NCBI GenBank assembly: GCA_021845805.1
Contig: JAJZVD010000011.1
Span: 1-64,000, forward strand
Source: Pseudomonadota bacterium
GTDB lineage: Bacteria; Pseudomonadota; Alphaproteobacteria; Rhodobacterales; Rhodobacteraceae
Length of the DNA: 64,000 nucleotides
Reading direction: 5' to 3'
The position numbers and the translations under genes were made by a program. Below are positions 33,135-48,842 of this stretch, piece by piece. Under the pieces are notes generated by a model. That model saw nothing but the letters and a program-made list of their open reading frames with translations. It was not told the DNA's origin and did no database searches. The stretch's first letter is position 1. Every line of letters begins with the position of its first letter.

Positions 33135-33427
33135 TGCAGCACCTCGTCGCTGAACGAGAATTCGCACAGGTCCATGAAGCCCGTGTCGCCCGTCAGGCGG
33201 GTCCAGACCCGCTCCAGCCCGCTTGCGCGGCTGATGGTGGCGGTGCGGTCCTCGACCACCAGTTCGCCGAAGGCGGCCTGGACGGGCGAGCCGTGCACCA
33301 GCACCTCGTCGCCCGGAAAGACGACGGCACCGTTGTTGAAGCGCACATGCGCATGAAGGCTTTCGAAGCGGTGGCTGACCTCGACCGTGCAGGGCACGGT
33401 TTCGGTCGATCTCGTGAACAGTCCCAT
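33131..33427 (-). CDS. bciE: BciE, auxiliary subunit of the aerobic cyclase
   Basis: 98 residues ([20 protein letters not shown] at the start, ending [10 protein letters not shown]). The size, its position directly before acsF and its 4-base overlap match the small alphaproteobacterial protein shown to be required for AcsF-type cyclase activity. AAAGGGAA precedes ATG 33427. Identification rests mainly on context and length. Confidence 0.8.
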   Translation of the reverse strand: MGLFTRSTETVPCTVEVSHRFESLHAHVRFNNGAVVFPGDEVLVHGSPVQAAFGELVVEDRTATISRASGLERVWTRLTGDTGFMDLCEFSFSDEVLQ

Positions 33428-33444
33428 TGCGTTCCCTTTCTCGA

Positions 33445-33912
33445 TCAGTCGAGAAGCCTGGCGAAGGCTCTCGTGTTGTCCGGGCCGAAGCCGATCAGTT
33501 CGGCCCGCCACCCGGTCGCGTCGTCAAGGATCGCGATGCGACCGTCGACGAATTTCACCAGCCGGACGGGGGCGTCTTGCGGCACCCCGTCGATCAGCCG
33601 TTCGCGCGCGATGGCCCGGGCGATGCCCGCGATGAAGCCACCATGCGTGCTGTCATAGGATTGGATCAGCGTGCCGTCGGGCGCGCTGACCACGGCCGAC
33701 CCGTCGGTCTTGCCCGCCAGAACAAGCGGGCGCTCGACCTGGATCGCGACGCCGGTCGGCGCGGATTCGACCGGGCGGTGGACGATGCGCGCGTAGACCA
33801 CGAGCGCCGAACTGGCGAGCACCATCGCCAGCATCCCGCGCAGCAGGACGCGCGGGATCATCTCCTTGTCGGTGCGGCGGGCGGCGCCGAGGCTGGCGGT
33901 GTAGCGTGGCAT
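33445..33912 (-). CDS. puhC: PuhC, RC-LH1 assembly protein
   Basis: 155 residues. One N-terminal membrane span ([20 protein letters not shown]) is followed by a periplasmic domain ([40 protein letters not shown]). PuhC helps organise the RC-LH1 core. ATG 33912 lies 4 bases after puhB; sequence further upstream belongs to puhB. Confidence 0.9.
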   Translation of the reverse strand: MPRYTASLGAARRTDKEMIPRVLLRGMLAMVLASSALVVYARIVHRPVESAPTGVAIQVERPLVLAGKTDGSAVVSAPDGTLIQSYDSTHGGFIAGIARAIARERLIDGVPQDAPVRLVKFVDGRIAILDDATGWRAELIGFGPDNTRAFARLLD

Positions 33913-33916
33913 GGTT

Positions 33917-34546
33917 CTACTCCGCCGCAAGGGGGGCAAGGTGCAGGCGACCGACCTCGGGCTGGCTGACCCGCGCCTCGGCCGCCTCGGCCAGGATCCC
34001 CGCCACACGCGCCGCATCGGGAATGCAGCGCAGCGCAGGTTCGGTGCGGCCCATCCGCCACGGGCGGACATGGGGCCAGCAGACAAGGTAGGACAGCTGC
34101 GTGGTGTCCGGCAGTTCCAGCGCGATCGTGCCGGTTCCGTCGCGCCGCAGGTCCAGCCCGATGGTGTGGATCGCGCGGTAGGGCAGGTTCAGCGTGACGG
34201 TCAGCGCCGCGCCGATCCGCATGGCGACCCGGCGCGTCGTGATCGTGTAGACGGTGGTCCGCGCCAGCACGACGGCGATCAGGCAGAACAGCCCGATCAC
34301 CGCCGCCCCGAGCAGCAGGAACGGCACCGCCGAAAGCACCGCCTGCGACAGCGGATGGCTTTCGGCCACATAGGCGGCCCGCCAGAGCGCGAGCACGACG
34401 AAATAGCCCGCGATCCAGGTCAACCCCATCGAACTGCGCGCCAGGACCCACCAGTCGGGCGCGCCCTGCCAAAGGATGCGTTCGCCCTCGGGCGGCAGTT
34501 CGGGCAGGCCCCGGATCGGTTCGAATGCGAAATCGTCGTGCGTCAC
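33917..34546 (-). CDS. puhB: PuhB, RC assembly protein
   Basis: 209 residues. A membrane protein of the bacterial PH-like family: PPEGERILWQGAPDWWVLAR, then two or three spans, then RTTVYTITTRRVAMRIGAAL and LSYLVCWPHVRPWRMG. It assists reaction-centre assembly. The start is GTG 34546 with AGGAGGA 6 bases upstream and the normal N terminus (THDDFAFEPIRGLPELP). It lies 11 bases after puhA. Confidence 0.92.
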   Translation of the reverse strand: MTHDDFAFEPIRGLPELPPEGERILWQGAPDWWVLARSSMGLTWIAGYFVVLALWRAAYVAESHPLSQAVLSAVPFLLLGAAVIGLFCLIAVVLARTTVYTITTRRVAMRIGAALTVTLNLPYRAIHTIGLDLRRDGTGTIALELPDTTQLSYLVCWPHVRPWRMGRTEPALRCIPDAARVAGILAEAAEARVSQPEVGRLHLAPLAAE

Positions 34547-34557
34547 GGCCCGTCCTC

Positions 34558-35319
34558 CTACAGTTGCGGGTCCTGGCGGTCGCGGCTGGCATAAAGCACG
34601 CCGCCACCGAAGTAGCCGCAGATCCGGTCTTCCTCGAGCAGGGTCACCTGGCTGGCCGAACGGGTTTCCGGCACGCCTGCGAACTGCGCGCCGAAGAGCG
34701 TGCGCACCTTCACCCGGTCGCGCCGGAGCCGGGCAAGCTGCATCGGGATCAGGCGCTTGCCGCGCCCCTCGCTGAGCGTGACCTCGAGGTAGCGCACCAG
34801 CTGTTCGGGCCGGTCCACCCACATGTCCGAGATCACGCCGACCACCGTGTCATCGCCCGCCTGCACCGGAAGGCCGCGCGGGTCGCGCCCGGCCGAGATG
34901 CCGAAATCGGGCAGCCCGGACATCGGCACGATCTTGGGATGGCCGTGGCCGTCAAGCTCGGGCGCGTCGCGGCGCATCGCATAGGAGGCCGGGCCGAGGC
35001 CAAGCGCCATCGGGTCGCCCTGCGGCTCGAACGGGAAACCGTAGGACGGGCTGTCGCGGTGCATGGCGATCGGGCGGCGTTCGCCATCGCGGTTGGGTAC
35101 CGTGACCTCGCCGCGGCCATGCGGCAGGCGGAAGGTCTTCGGCCCCGGCACCGGGAAGAGCCCCTGGTTGGGCGAGGCGGTGCCGTCCTCGCTTTCCAGC
35201 GGGAAGCCTTCGCGCATGTTTTCGGTCTGCAGGTAGTAGATGAGCAGCGCGAAGAAGATCCAGAACATCCAGAGCGTCAGCGAGACCAGATCGAAGTTTC
35301 CGAAGATGTTGGCATGCAT
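34558..35319 (-). CDS. puhA: Photosynthetic reaction centre H subunit
   Basis: 253 residues. One N-terminal span (FDLVSLTLWMFWIFFALLIY), a cytoplasmic PRC-barrel domain and typical motifs YLQTENMREGFPLE and GDDTVVGVISDMWVDRPEQL. It caps the L/M subunits on the cytoplasmic side and shapes proton delivery to QB. Rhodobacter sphaeroides H is of similar size (about 260). It is followed by puhB and preceded by lhaA, the classical order. Confidence 0.97.
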   Translation of the reverse strand: MHANIFGNFDLVSLTLWMFWIFFALLIYYLQTENMREGFPLESEDGTASPNQGLFPVPGPKTFRLPHGRGEVTVPNRDGERRPIAMHRDSPSYGFPFEPQGDPMALGLGPASYAMRRDAPELDGHGHPKIVPMSGLPDFGISAGRDPRGLPVQAGDDTVVGVISDMWVDRPEQLVRYLEVTLSEGRGKRLIPMQLARLRRDRVKVRTLFGAQFAGVPETRSASQVTLLEEDRICGYFGGGVLYASRDRQDPQL

Positions 35320-35343
35320 GGGACAGTTCCCCCAGGGGTTGGC

Positions 35344-36789
35344 TCAGGTCGGGAAATCCGCCAGCCCGATGCGGGGGCTTGCGGCGGTGGACGGGAAATC
35401 GAGCTTGCGGACAAGCGAGCGCACGGCGATCAGCGTGGCGCCCAGAAGACAGATCTCGAGCAGGTAGACGGCATCGTAGCCGGTCGCGATGCCGGTCAGC
35501 CGGGGCCCGAGCCCACCCGACAGAGCAAGGCCGTTCAGCCCGTCCCGCACGACCCCGCCGATGATGATCGCAAGGCCCATCGCGGTGGCCTGCGCGGCTC
35601 CCCAGGCGCCAAGCGCAAGGCCGCGCCCGGCCTGGCCCCGGACCGGCAGGCTCATCGCCGTGGTCAGGGTCGAGACCGAGAAGAGCCCGCCGCCAAGGCC
35701 GATCAACGCGGTGCCGAGGAAGATCAGAAAGACCGACCCGGCCGGATGCGACAAGAGGATGCAGCCGAAGGCGGCAAAGCCCACGACAAGGCCGCGCGCA
35801 CCCATGCGGAAGGGCGCGATGCCGCGGGCAAGCCAGCGGGCGGCAAGCGCAAAGCCCAGAAGCGCCCCCGCGGCCTGGCTGGCCGTCAGCAGCGTGGTGG
35901 CCGAGACCGACAGGCCCATCACCTGGCCACCGTAGGGTTCCAGCAGCACGTCCTGCATGTTGAAGCCCATCGTGCCGAGCGCCACCACAAGCAGAAGCCG
36001 CCCGGCCAGGCCGCCGGCCGCGAAATCGGCCCAGGCGTCGACGAAGCGGGGGCGCGGCTCGCCGCGCTCTGCCGCGGTCATCGGGCGGACCTTTTCCTGC
36101 TTCCACAGCGCGATCACGTTCAGCACCACGGTGGCGACCGCGGTCCCCTGGACCACCTGGATCAGCCGGATCGGGGTGAAATCGCGCAAGAGCGAGCCGA
36201 CGACGATGGCCGAGATGCCCGAGCCCACAAGGAACATGACATAGAGCAGCGCGACCACCCGCGGCCGCGTCTCGTCCGAGGCGCGGTCGGCGGCAAGCGA
36301 CAGGCCCGCGGTCTGGGTCATGTGCATCCCGATGCCGGTCATCAGGAAGGCGATGGCGGCCAGGACCTGCCCGGCCCACCAGGGCCCGTAGGTCTGCTGG
36401 CCCGACAGCACCAGAAGGCAGGCCGGCATGATCGAAAGCCCGCCGAACTGCCAGAGCGTGCCGAACCAGAGGTAGGGCACGCGCTTCCAGCCGATGGCCG
36501 AGCGGTGGTTATCCGACCGGAACCCCAGGAGCGCGCGGAACGGCGCGCTGACGATCGGCAGCGCGATCATCAGCGAGACGACCAGCGCGGGCACGCCAAG
36601 TTCCACGATCATCACGCGGTTCAGCGTGCCCATCAGCATGATCGTTGCCATGCCGACCGAGACCTGAAAGAGCGACAGCCGCAGAAGCTGGTTCAGCGGC
36701 AGCCCTTCCGAGGTGGCGTCCGCGAAGGGCAGCACCTTGGTCAGCACCATCGTCAGCTTGCCGGGCAGGGGCCGGGTACGCGCGGTCAT
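35344..36789 (-). CDS. lhaA: LhaA, LH1 assembly protein (PucC-family MFS)
   Basis: 481 residues, about 12 spans. PucC/LhaA motifs: LNRVMIVELGVPALVVSLMI, FRALLGFRSDNHRSAIGWKR, MNMQ-like FNMQDVLLEPYGGQVMGLSV and GLFSVSTLTTAMSLP. It promotes LH1 antenna assembly, probably delivering bacteriochlorophyll. It overlaps bchM by 4 bases. Confidence 0.94.
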   Translation of the reverse strand: MTARTRPLPGKLTMVLTKVLPFADATSEGLPLNQLLRLSLFQVSVGMATIMLMGTLNRVMIVELGVPALVVSLMIALPIVSAPFRALLGFRSDNHRSAIGWKRVPYLWFGTLWQFGGLSIMPACLLVLSGQQTYGPWWAGQVLAAIAFLMTGIGMHMTQTAGLSLAADRASDETRPRVVALLYVMFLVGSGISAIVVGSLLRDFTPIRLIQVVQGTAVATVVLNVIALWKQEKVRPMTAAERGEPRPRFVDAWADFAAGGLAGRLLLVVALGTMGFNMQDVLLEPYGGQVMGLSVSATTLLTASQAAGALLGFALAARWLARGIAPFRMGARGLVVGFAAFGCILLSHPAGSVFLIFLGTALIGLGGGLFSVSTLTTAMSLPVRGQAGRGLALGAWGAAQATAMGLAIIIGGVVRDGLNGLALSGGLGPRLTGIATGYDAVYLLEICLLGATLIAVRSLVRKLDFPSTAASPRIGLADFPT

Positions 36790-37468
36790 GGCCGAAGCTC
36801 CATCGCCTGCGAGATGTAGAAGCCCGAACTGATGCGCCCCACGGGCCGGAGCGTGCCGCCCGTGCCGGCGGCGGCCAGCGCGTCGGCGATCCGGTCGGCC
36901 CGATGCGGCACGATCGCGGGCGATCGGTTGGCGCGCGGGAAGGCCTTGCCGGCCGCATGCATCAGTTGCAGCAGGGCGGTGCGCGGCGCCAGCGTGAAGA
37001 CCACCGCGCCCCCGGTCCGCCGGATCAGCCCGCCAAGCGCCGCCGCGATGTCGGGGGCGTGGTAGTGGATCAGGCTGTCCATCGCGATCACATAGTCGAA
37101 CCGCCCATGCGCGGGATCAAGCATGTCGCCCGTCAGGAAGTGCACCCGCGGGGCAAGCGCCGCGGGCATGCGCCGGGCTGCGACCTCGAGCAGGCTGGGG
37201 GCGATGTCGACGGCCACCACCTCGGCGCCGCGGCGGGCCAGTTCGATTGCCGTCTGCCCCGCACCGCAGCCCGCATCAAGCACCCGCGCGCCGCCCAGGT
37301 CGGCAGGCAGCCGCGAGAGCATGAGCGCGCGCATCTGGTCGCGGCCTGCGCGCACCGTCTGGCGGATGCGGCTGACGGGCGCGTCCGAGGTGAGCTGTTC
37401 CCAGGTCTGGGCGGCGGTGCGGTCGAAGTAGGTTTCGAGCCGGTCGCGCGTGGTGGCGTAGCTGGTCA

Positions 37469-37469
<1 letters not shown>
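36786..37469 (-). CDS. bchM: Mg-protoporphyrin IX O-methyltransferase
   Basis: 227 residues. A SAM-dependent methyltransferase making Mg-protoporphyrin monomethyl ester for AcsF. The SAM site is VLDAGCGAGQTAIELARRGA; the family N terminus YFDRTAAQTWEQLTSDAPVS is seen. One-base overlap with bchL (TGATG) and 4-base overlap with lhaA. Confidence 0.96.
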
Positions 37470-45274
<7,805 letters not shown>

Positions 45275-45329
45275 CGTTGCCTCCCAGGGCATACCGCATT
45301 GCCCGAAAGTAGGTCCGCCGGCCGCAATG

Positions 45330-45347
45330 TGTCAACTAAAACTTACA
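45330..45347 (-). promoter_or_regulatory. PpsR/CrtJ box and bchF promoter
   Basis: TGTCAACTAAAACTTACA is a perfect TGT-N12-ACA palindrome. On the minus strand it ends in TTGACA, a consensus -35; TACTTT follows 18 bases later as a weak -10. PpsR binding would block bchF transcription in air. Confidence 0.78.
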
Positions 45348-45378
45348 CCAATGTGTATTACACGCGGGTCGGCTACCC

Positions 45379-45402
45379 GAAAAGCGCGCCGCAGCGCTTT
45401 TC
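45379..45402. terminator. Terminator-shaped hairpin inside the bchF/ppaA divergent region
   Basis: Perfect 9-base arms GAAAAGCGC/GCGCTTTTC with a 6-base loop: a GC core flanked by A and T tracts, as in bidirectional intrinsic terminators. No annotated gene ends here, so it could terminate a small or antisense transcript, or insulate the two promoters. Confidence 0.5.
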
Positions 45403-45471
45403 ATTATCTACAGGTTTTATATTAACTATTTTGGAATCTGCCGCAGCACCCGCCGCCACGCAGTCGAGGAG

Positions 45472-45489
45472 TGTCAGTTTTCTTTGACA
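45472..45489 (+). promoter_or_regulatory. PpsR/CrtJ box upstream of ppaA
   Basis: TGTCAGTTTTCTTTGACA is a perfect TGT-N12-ACA palindrome ending in TTGACA toward ppaA, 132 bases before the ppaA start. No convincing -10 follows at normal spacing. It would allow feedback by PpsR on its own regulator pair. Confidence 0.72.
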
Positions 45490-45621
45490 TTCCACCGAAC
45501 ATCCCTCACAGTTGTGTTATCGCTGGTAGAGTGTGCCAGGCTACTGCCTTGAAGTGCCAAAGCTGGATCTGCCGCCTCGCCGCCCAGTCCTTGCCGCGGA
45601 ATTCGGAAGGGAGGGGGTAGA

Positions 45622-46371
45622 ATGCTGGAAGAACAGTCATCAACTGCCTTGCGCCACGGCGCCGGGTCGGGGTTGCTGGAAGGCATGGTGCAAGGTGTTC
45701 TGCCGGAAGTTGCGCGCCGGGTCGCGCGGCGCAGGATCGCCGCGATTTCCACCGAGCTTGCCGACAGGATCTGCGCCGCAGCACTGGCCGCGGCTCCGCA
45801 GGCGCTGGACGCGATGATCGCCGAACTGGAAGCCTCTGGCATCACGAACGCCGAGATCTGCGACCTTGTGATCCCGACGGTCGCCCGCCGCTTCGGCGAA
45901 CGCTGGCTGGATGACACCGACAGTTTCGTGGCCGTCACCATCGGCGTATCGCGCTTGCAGACCCTGCTGCGCGACCGCGAGGAGATGTTGCGGCAGGCGC
46001 CATCGCCCACCGGACGCCGCGTCCTGGTTCTGGTGCCGCATGGCTGCCAGCACACCCTGGGCGCGCATGCGGTTGCGGGGCAATTGCGCCGCGAAGGGCA
46101 CCGCGTGCGGCTGTCGCTGTGCGAGCCGACGGCCGACCTTGCGCGCAGCCTCGCCGGTTTCAAGGCCGACCTCGTGATGGTTTCAGCCGCCGCGTCCAGC
46201 ATGCTGCCCTGTGCGGCCGAGGCAATCAGCTTTCTGCGCAAAGGCTTGGCAGTGGATGCCCCGATTCTGATCGGCGGCCCGATATTTGCGTCTCATTCGG
46301 ACGTTGCGGAACGTACGGGTGCGGATTTGGCGACCGACAGCATTGCGGAAGCGTTAGCCGTGACTGTATGA
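45622..46371 (+). CDS. ppaA: PpaA/AerR, cobalamin-binding antirepressor of PpsR
   Basis: 249 residues. The C-terminal B12-binding fold is seen in RRVLVLVPHGCQHTLGAHAV (H144 of the HxxG motif), LVMVSAAASSM and ILIGGPIFAS. The segment FGERWLDDTDSFVAVTIGVS upstream matches the helical cap. In Rhodobacter AerR/PpaA modulates PpsR/CrtJ according to cobalamin state and light. Its stop overlaps an ATG in the ppsR frame (46368). Regulated by the box at 45472-45489. Confidence 0.93.
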   Translation: MLEEQSSTALRHGAGSGLLEGMVQGVLPEVARRVARRRIAAISTELADRICAAALAAAPQALDAMIAELEASGITNAEICDLVIPTVARRFGERWLDDTDSFVAVTIGVSRLQTLLRDREEMLRQAPSPTGRRVLVLVPHGCQHTLGAHAVAGQLRREGHRVRLSLCEPTADLARSLAGFKADLVMVSAAASSMLPCAAEAISFLRKGLAVDAPILIGGPIFASHSDVAERTGADLATDSIAEALAVTV

Positions 46372-46448
46372 CACCGCATCAGCCTGTTCTGCGGTCGGTC
46401 ATCCCGGCGCGGATGGGACTGGGTTTGCCACGCGTGGGGGACCAATCG

Positions 46449-47879
46449 GTGACTTCGAAGACCTTCCCCGACGAGCCGATGGCGCTGACGGATGTCATTT
46501 CCTGCGATCTCGCCCGTCTTGCGGTGGTCGAGGCCTATGAAATCGTGACCGTCGTCGACCCTGACGGGACCGTGCGATTCGCCCGGACCCGGATGGATCG
46601 CCCGGATCGCTTGGGCGTCGCCACCTGGGCAGAGCGGAATTTCCGCGCGACCCTGACCGAGGAGAGCGTCGTCAAGTTCGATGCGCAATTGGCCGCGCTT
46701 GCCGCCAACGGAACCACGCCGCGGCCGGTCGAGTTGAACCACCCTGCCGACGAAGGCCCGGACGTGCCGGTCAGCTACCGGTTCCATAGCCTGCCTGACC
46801 GGGCGGGCGTGCTGCTGCTGGGGCGCGATCGCCAGCCGATCGCCGAGATGCAGCAACAGATGATCGAGGCCCAGCTTGCGCTGGAGCAGGATTACGAGGA
46901 ACGCCGCCAGTTCGAGACGCGCTATCGGGTGCTGATGGAAGCCACGCGCGATGCGGTGATGTTCGTCTCGGTGGCGACGGGCAAGATCATCGACGCCAAC
47001 CGCGCCGCAGCGCAGCTTCTGGGCGCAGAGGCGCGCGAATTGTCGGGCGCGGCCTTCGCGCATGAATTCGAGGGGCGCCGCCGCGGCGAGTTCACCGAAA
47101 GCCTGACCAGCACGGCCGTTTCCGCCAGCCTGGTGCCGGTACAGGTGACCGCGCGCCGCTCTCGCCGCCGGATCGTGCTGTTCCCCTCGCTCCTGCGGGC
47201 GGCGGGCGAACGGATGCTGCTGTGCCGCCTGGAGCGATTCGACAAGCCCGAGCCCGCGCCGGATGCCCTGAGCGACCGGTTGGCCGCGCTTTATCATGAC
47301 GGGATCGACGCCATCGCCTTTGTCGACATGTCGGGCACCGTCGAGGCCGCGAATGAGGCTTTCCTGAGCCTCGTCGACAGCCCCCACAGCGGCGCCGTGA
47401 CCGGGCGGCCGATTGCGGATTTCCTGGCGCGGGGCGCGCTTGATGCGCGCGTGCTGCTGGATACCGCGCACCGCACCGGGTTCCTGCGCGCCTATGCCGC
47501 GCGAATCGTCGGGCTGAGCGGGGCGCAGGTGGCGGTCGAGATCTCGGCGACCTACCTCGAGGAAAGCGCCAAGCCGCAGGTCGTGCTGGTGCTGCGCGAT
47601 GCCTCGCGGCTCGAGGCGGTCCGGCGCTCGGGCGTGGCGGTGACCGAAAGCTCTGTGCGCAGCGTGATGGACCTGGTGGGCTCTGCCTCGCTGAAGGACA
47701 TCGTGTCGGAAACCACCGACGTGGTCGAACGGCTGTGCATCGAGACGGCGCTGGAACTGACGCGCAACAACCGCGTCGCCGCGGCCGAGCTGCTGGGGCT
47801 CAGCCGACAGAGCCTCTATGTCAAGCTGCGCAAGTTCGAGATGCTCGACCCCGATGGCATAACCGAAGCCGAGGAGTGA
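46449..47879 (+). CDS. ppsR: PpsR/CrtJ, redox-responsive repressor of photosynthesis genes
   Basis: About 476 residues from GTG 46449, near the 464-469 of Rhodobacter proteins. N-domain, Q-linker (PIAEMQQQMIEAQLALEQ), PAS1 (ETRYRVLMEATRDAVMFVSV), PAS2 (AALYHDGIDAIAFVDMSG) and C-terminal Fis-type HTH (RNNRVAAAELLGLSRQSLYV followed by KLRKF). Both redox cysteines appear conserved: one in RMLLCRLERF, one in VVERLCIETALELT. The start is uncertain: GTG 46449 has GGGGGA upstream; ATG 46479 gives 466 residues; ATG 46368 overlaps the ppaA stop and gives 503. It binds TGT-N12-ACA boxes. Confidence 0.94.
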   Translation: MTSKTFPDEPMALTDVISCDLARLAVVEAYEIVTVVDPDGTVRFARTRMDRPDRLGVATWAERNFRATLTEESVVKFDAQLAALAANGTTPRPVELNHPADEGPDVPVSYRFHSLPDRAGVLLLGRDRQPIAEMQQQMIEAQLALEQDYEERRQFETRYRVLMEATRDAVMFVSVATGKIIDANRAAAQLLGAEARELSGAAFAHEFEGRRRGEFTESLTSTAVSASLVPVQVTARRSRRRIVLFPSLLRAAGERMLLCRLERFDKPEPAPDALSDRLAALYHDGIDAIAFVDMSGTVEAANEAFLSLVDSPHSGAVTGRPIADFLARGALDARVLLDTAHRTGFLRAYAARIVGLSGAQVAVEISATYLEESAKPQVVLVLRDASRLEAVRRSGVAVTESSVRSVMDLVGSASLKDIVSETTDVVERLCIETALELTRNNRVAAAELLGLSRQSLYVKLRKFEMLDPDGITEAEE

Positions 47880-47913
47880 GCCGGGCCAAGCTTTTGCTTG
47901 CCGAGACTCGGAG

Positions 47914-47931
47914 TGTCGTGTTTAGTTGACA
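47914..47931 (+). promoter_or_regulatory. PpsR/CrtJ box abutting the bchG start codon
   Basis: TGTCGTGTTTAGTTGACA, a perfect TGT-N12-ACA, ends one base before the bchG ATG at 47933. It contains TTGACA toward bchG, but a promoter using it would start inside the gene, so its mode of action is unusual. Confidence 0.72.
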
Positions 47932-47932
47932 C

Positions 47933-48841
47933 ATGAGTGTCAGCCGAAGCGAACACACAGCGCCCGACCTGCCTGCCCCCTCGGCGGTGCTGGAACTGCT
48001 GAAGCCGATCACCTGGTTTCCGCCCATGTGGGCCTATCTTTGCGGCACCGTATCCTCGGGCATCTCGCCGCTTGCGGCCCCCGGGCTTGTGCTGCTGGGC
48101 ATGGTGCTGGCCGGGCCGGTGGTCTGCGGCATGAGCCAGGCCGCGAACGATTGGTGCGACCGCGGCGTCGACGCCATCAACGAGCCCGGCCGCCCGATCC
48201 CCTCGGGCCGGGTGCCGGGGCGCTGGGGCCTGTGGATCGCACTGGTCATGAGCGCGCTTTCGCTGGCCATCGGGGCGCTGCTTGGCCCCTGGGGCTTCGC
48301 GGCCACTGTCTTCGGCGTCCTGGCCGCCTGGGCCTATTCCGCCCCGCCGATCCGGCTGAAGCGGTCGGGCTGGTGGGGGCCGGGCCTGGTGGGGCTGTGC
48401 TACGAGGGGTTGCCCTGGTTCACCGGCGCCGCCGTCCTGTCGGCAGGGGCGCCCGATCCGGCAATCGTGCTGATCGCGGCGCTGTATGCCCTTGGCGCGC
48501 ATGGCATCATGACGCTCAACGATTTCAAGGCGCTGGATGGCGACCGGCAAACCGGTGTGCGTTCGCTTCCCGTCACGCTGGGGCCTGCGCGCGCGGCACG
48601 GGTGGCCTGTGTCGTCATGGCGCTGCCGCAGATCGCGGCGATCGGGCTGCTGATCCGCTGGGGCCTGCCCTGGCACGCGCTGGTCATCGCGGCCCTTCTG
48701 GCGTTGCAGGTGCTGGCGATGCGGGTGCTCTTGCGCGATCCGAAAGCGAAGGCGCCCTGGTACAATGCAACCGGCGTCTCGCTCTATGTGTTGGGGATGA
48801 TGGTGGCGGCGGTGGCGCTGCGCAGCCTCGGGGGGGCATAA
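47933..48841 (+). CDS. bchG: Bacteriochlorophyll synthase (geranylgeranyl transferase)
   Basis: 302 residues, UbiA family membrane prenyltransferase that esterifies bacteriochlorophyllide a. The diphosphate-binding motif NDWCDRGVDAINEPGRPIPS and the second motif LNDFKALDGDRQTG are present; N terminus LLKPITWFPPMWAYLCGTVS is typical. In Rhodobacter bchE and bchJ normally lie near here; both are absent between ppsR and bchG. Confidence 0.96.
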   Translation: MSVSRSEHTAPDLPAPSAVLELLKPITWFPPMWAYLCGTVSSGISPLAAPGLVLLGMVLAGPVVCGMSQAANDWCDRGVDAINEPGRPIPSGRVPGRWGLWIALVMSALSLAIGALLGPWGFAATVFGVLAAWAYSAPPIRLKRSGWWGPGLVGLCYEGLPWFTGAAVLSAGAPDPAIVLIAALYALGAHGIMTLNDFKALDGDRQTGVRSLPVTLGPARAARVACVVMALPQIAAIGLLIRWGLPWHALVIAALLALQVLAMRVLLRDPKAKAPWYNATGVSLYVLGMMVAAVALRSLGGA

Positions 48842-48842
48842 G

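Larger units (their letters stand above)
45275..45621. promoter_or_regulatory. Divergent bchF/ppaA control region
   Basis: 347 bases with no gene. It holds two perfect TGT-N12-ACA boxes (45330-45347 and 45472-45489), a run of alternating ACAC/GTGT half-sites (45345-45348, 45353-45356, 45360-45363), a terminator-shaped hairpin (45379-45402) and an AT-rich stretch at 45400-45435. I expect leftward bchF and rightward ppaA promoters under PpsR control. Confidence 0.75.
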
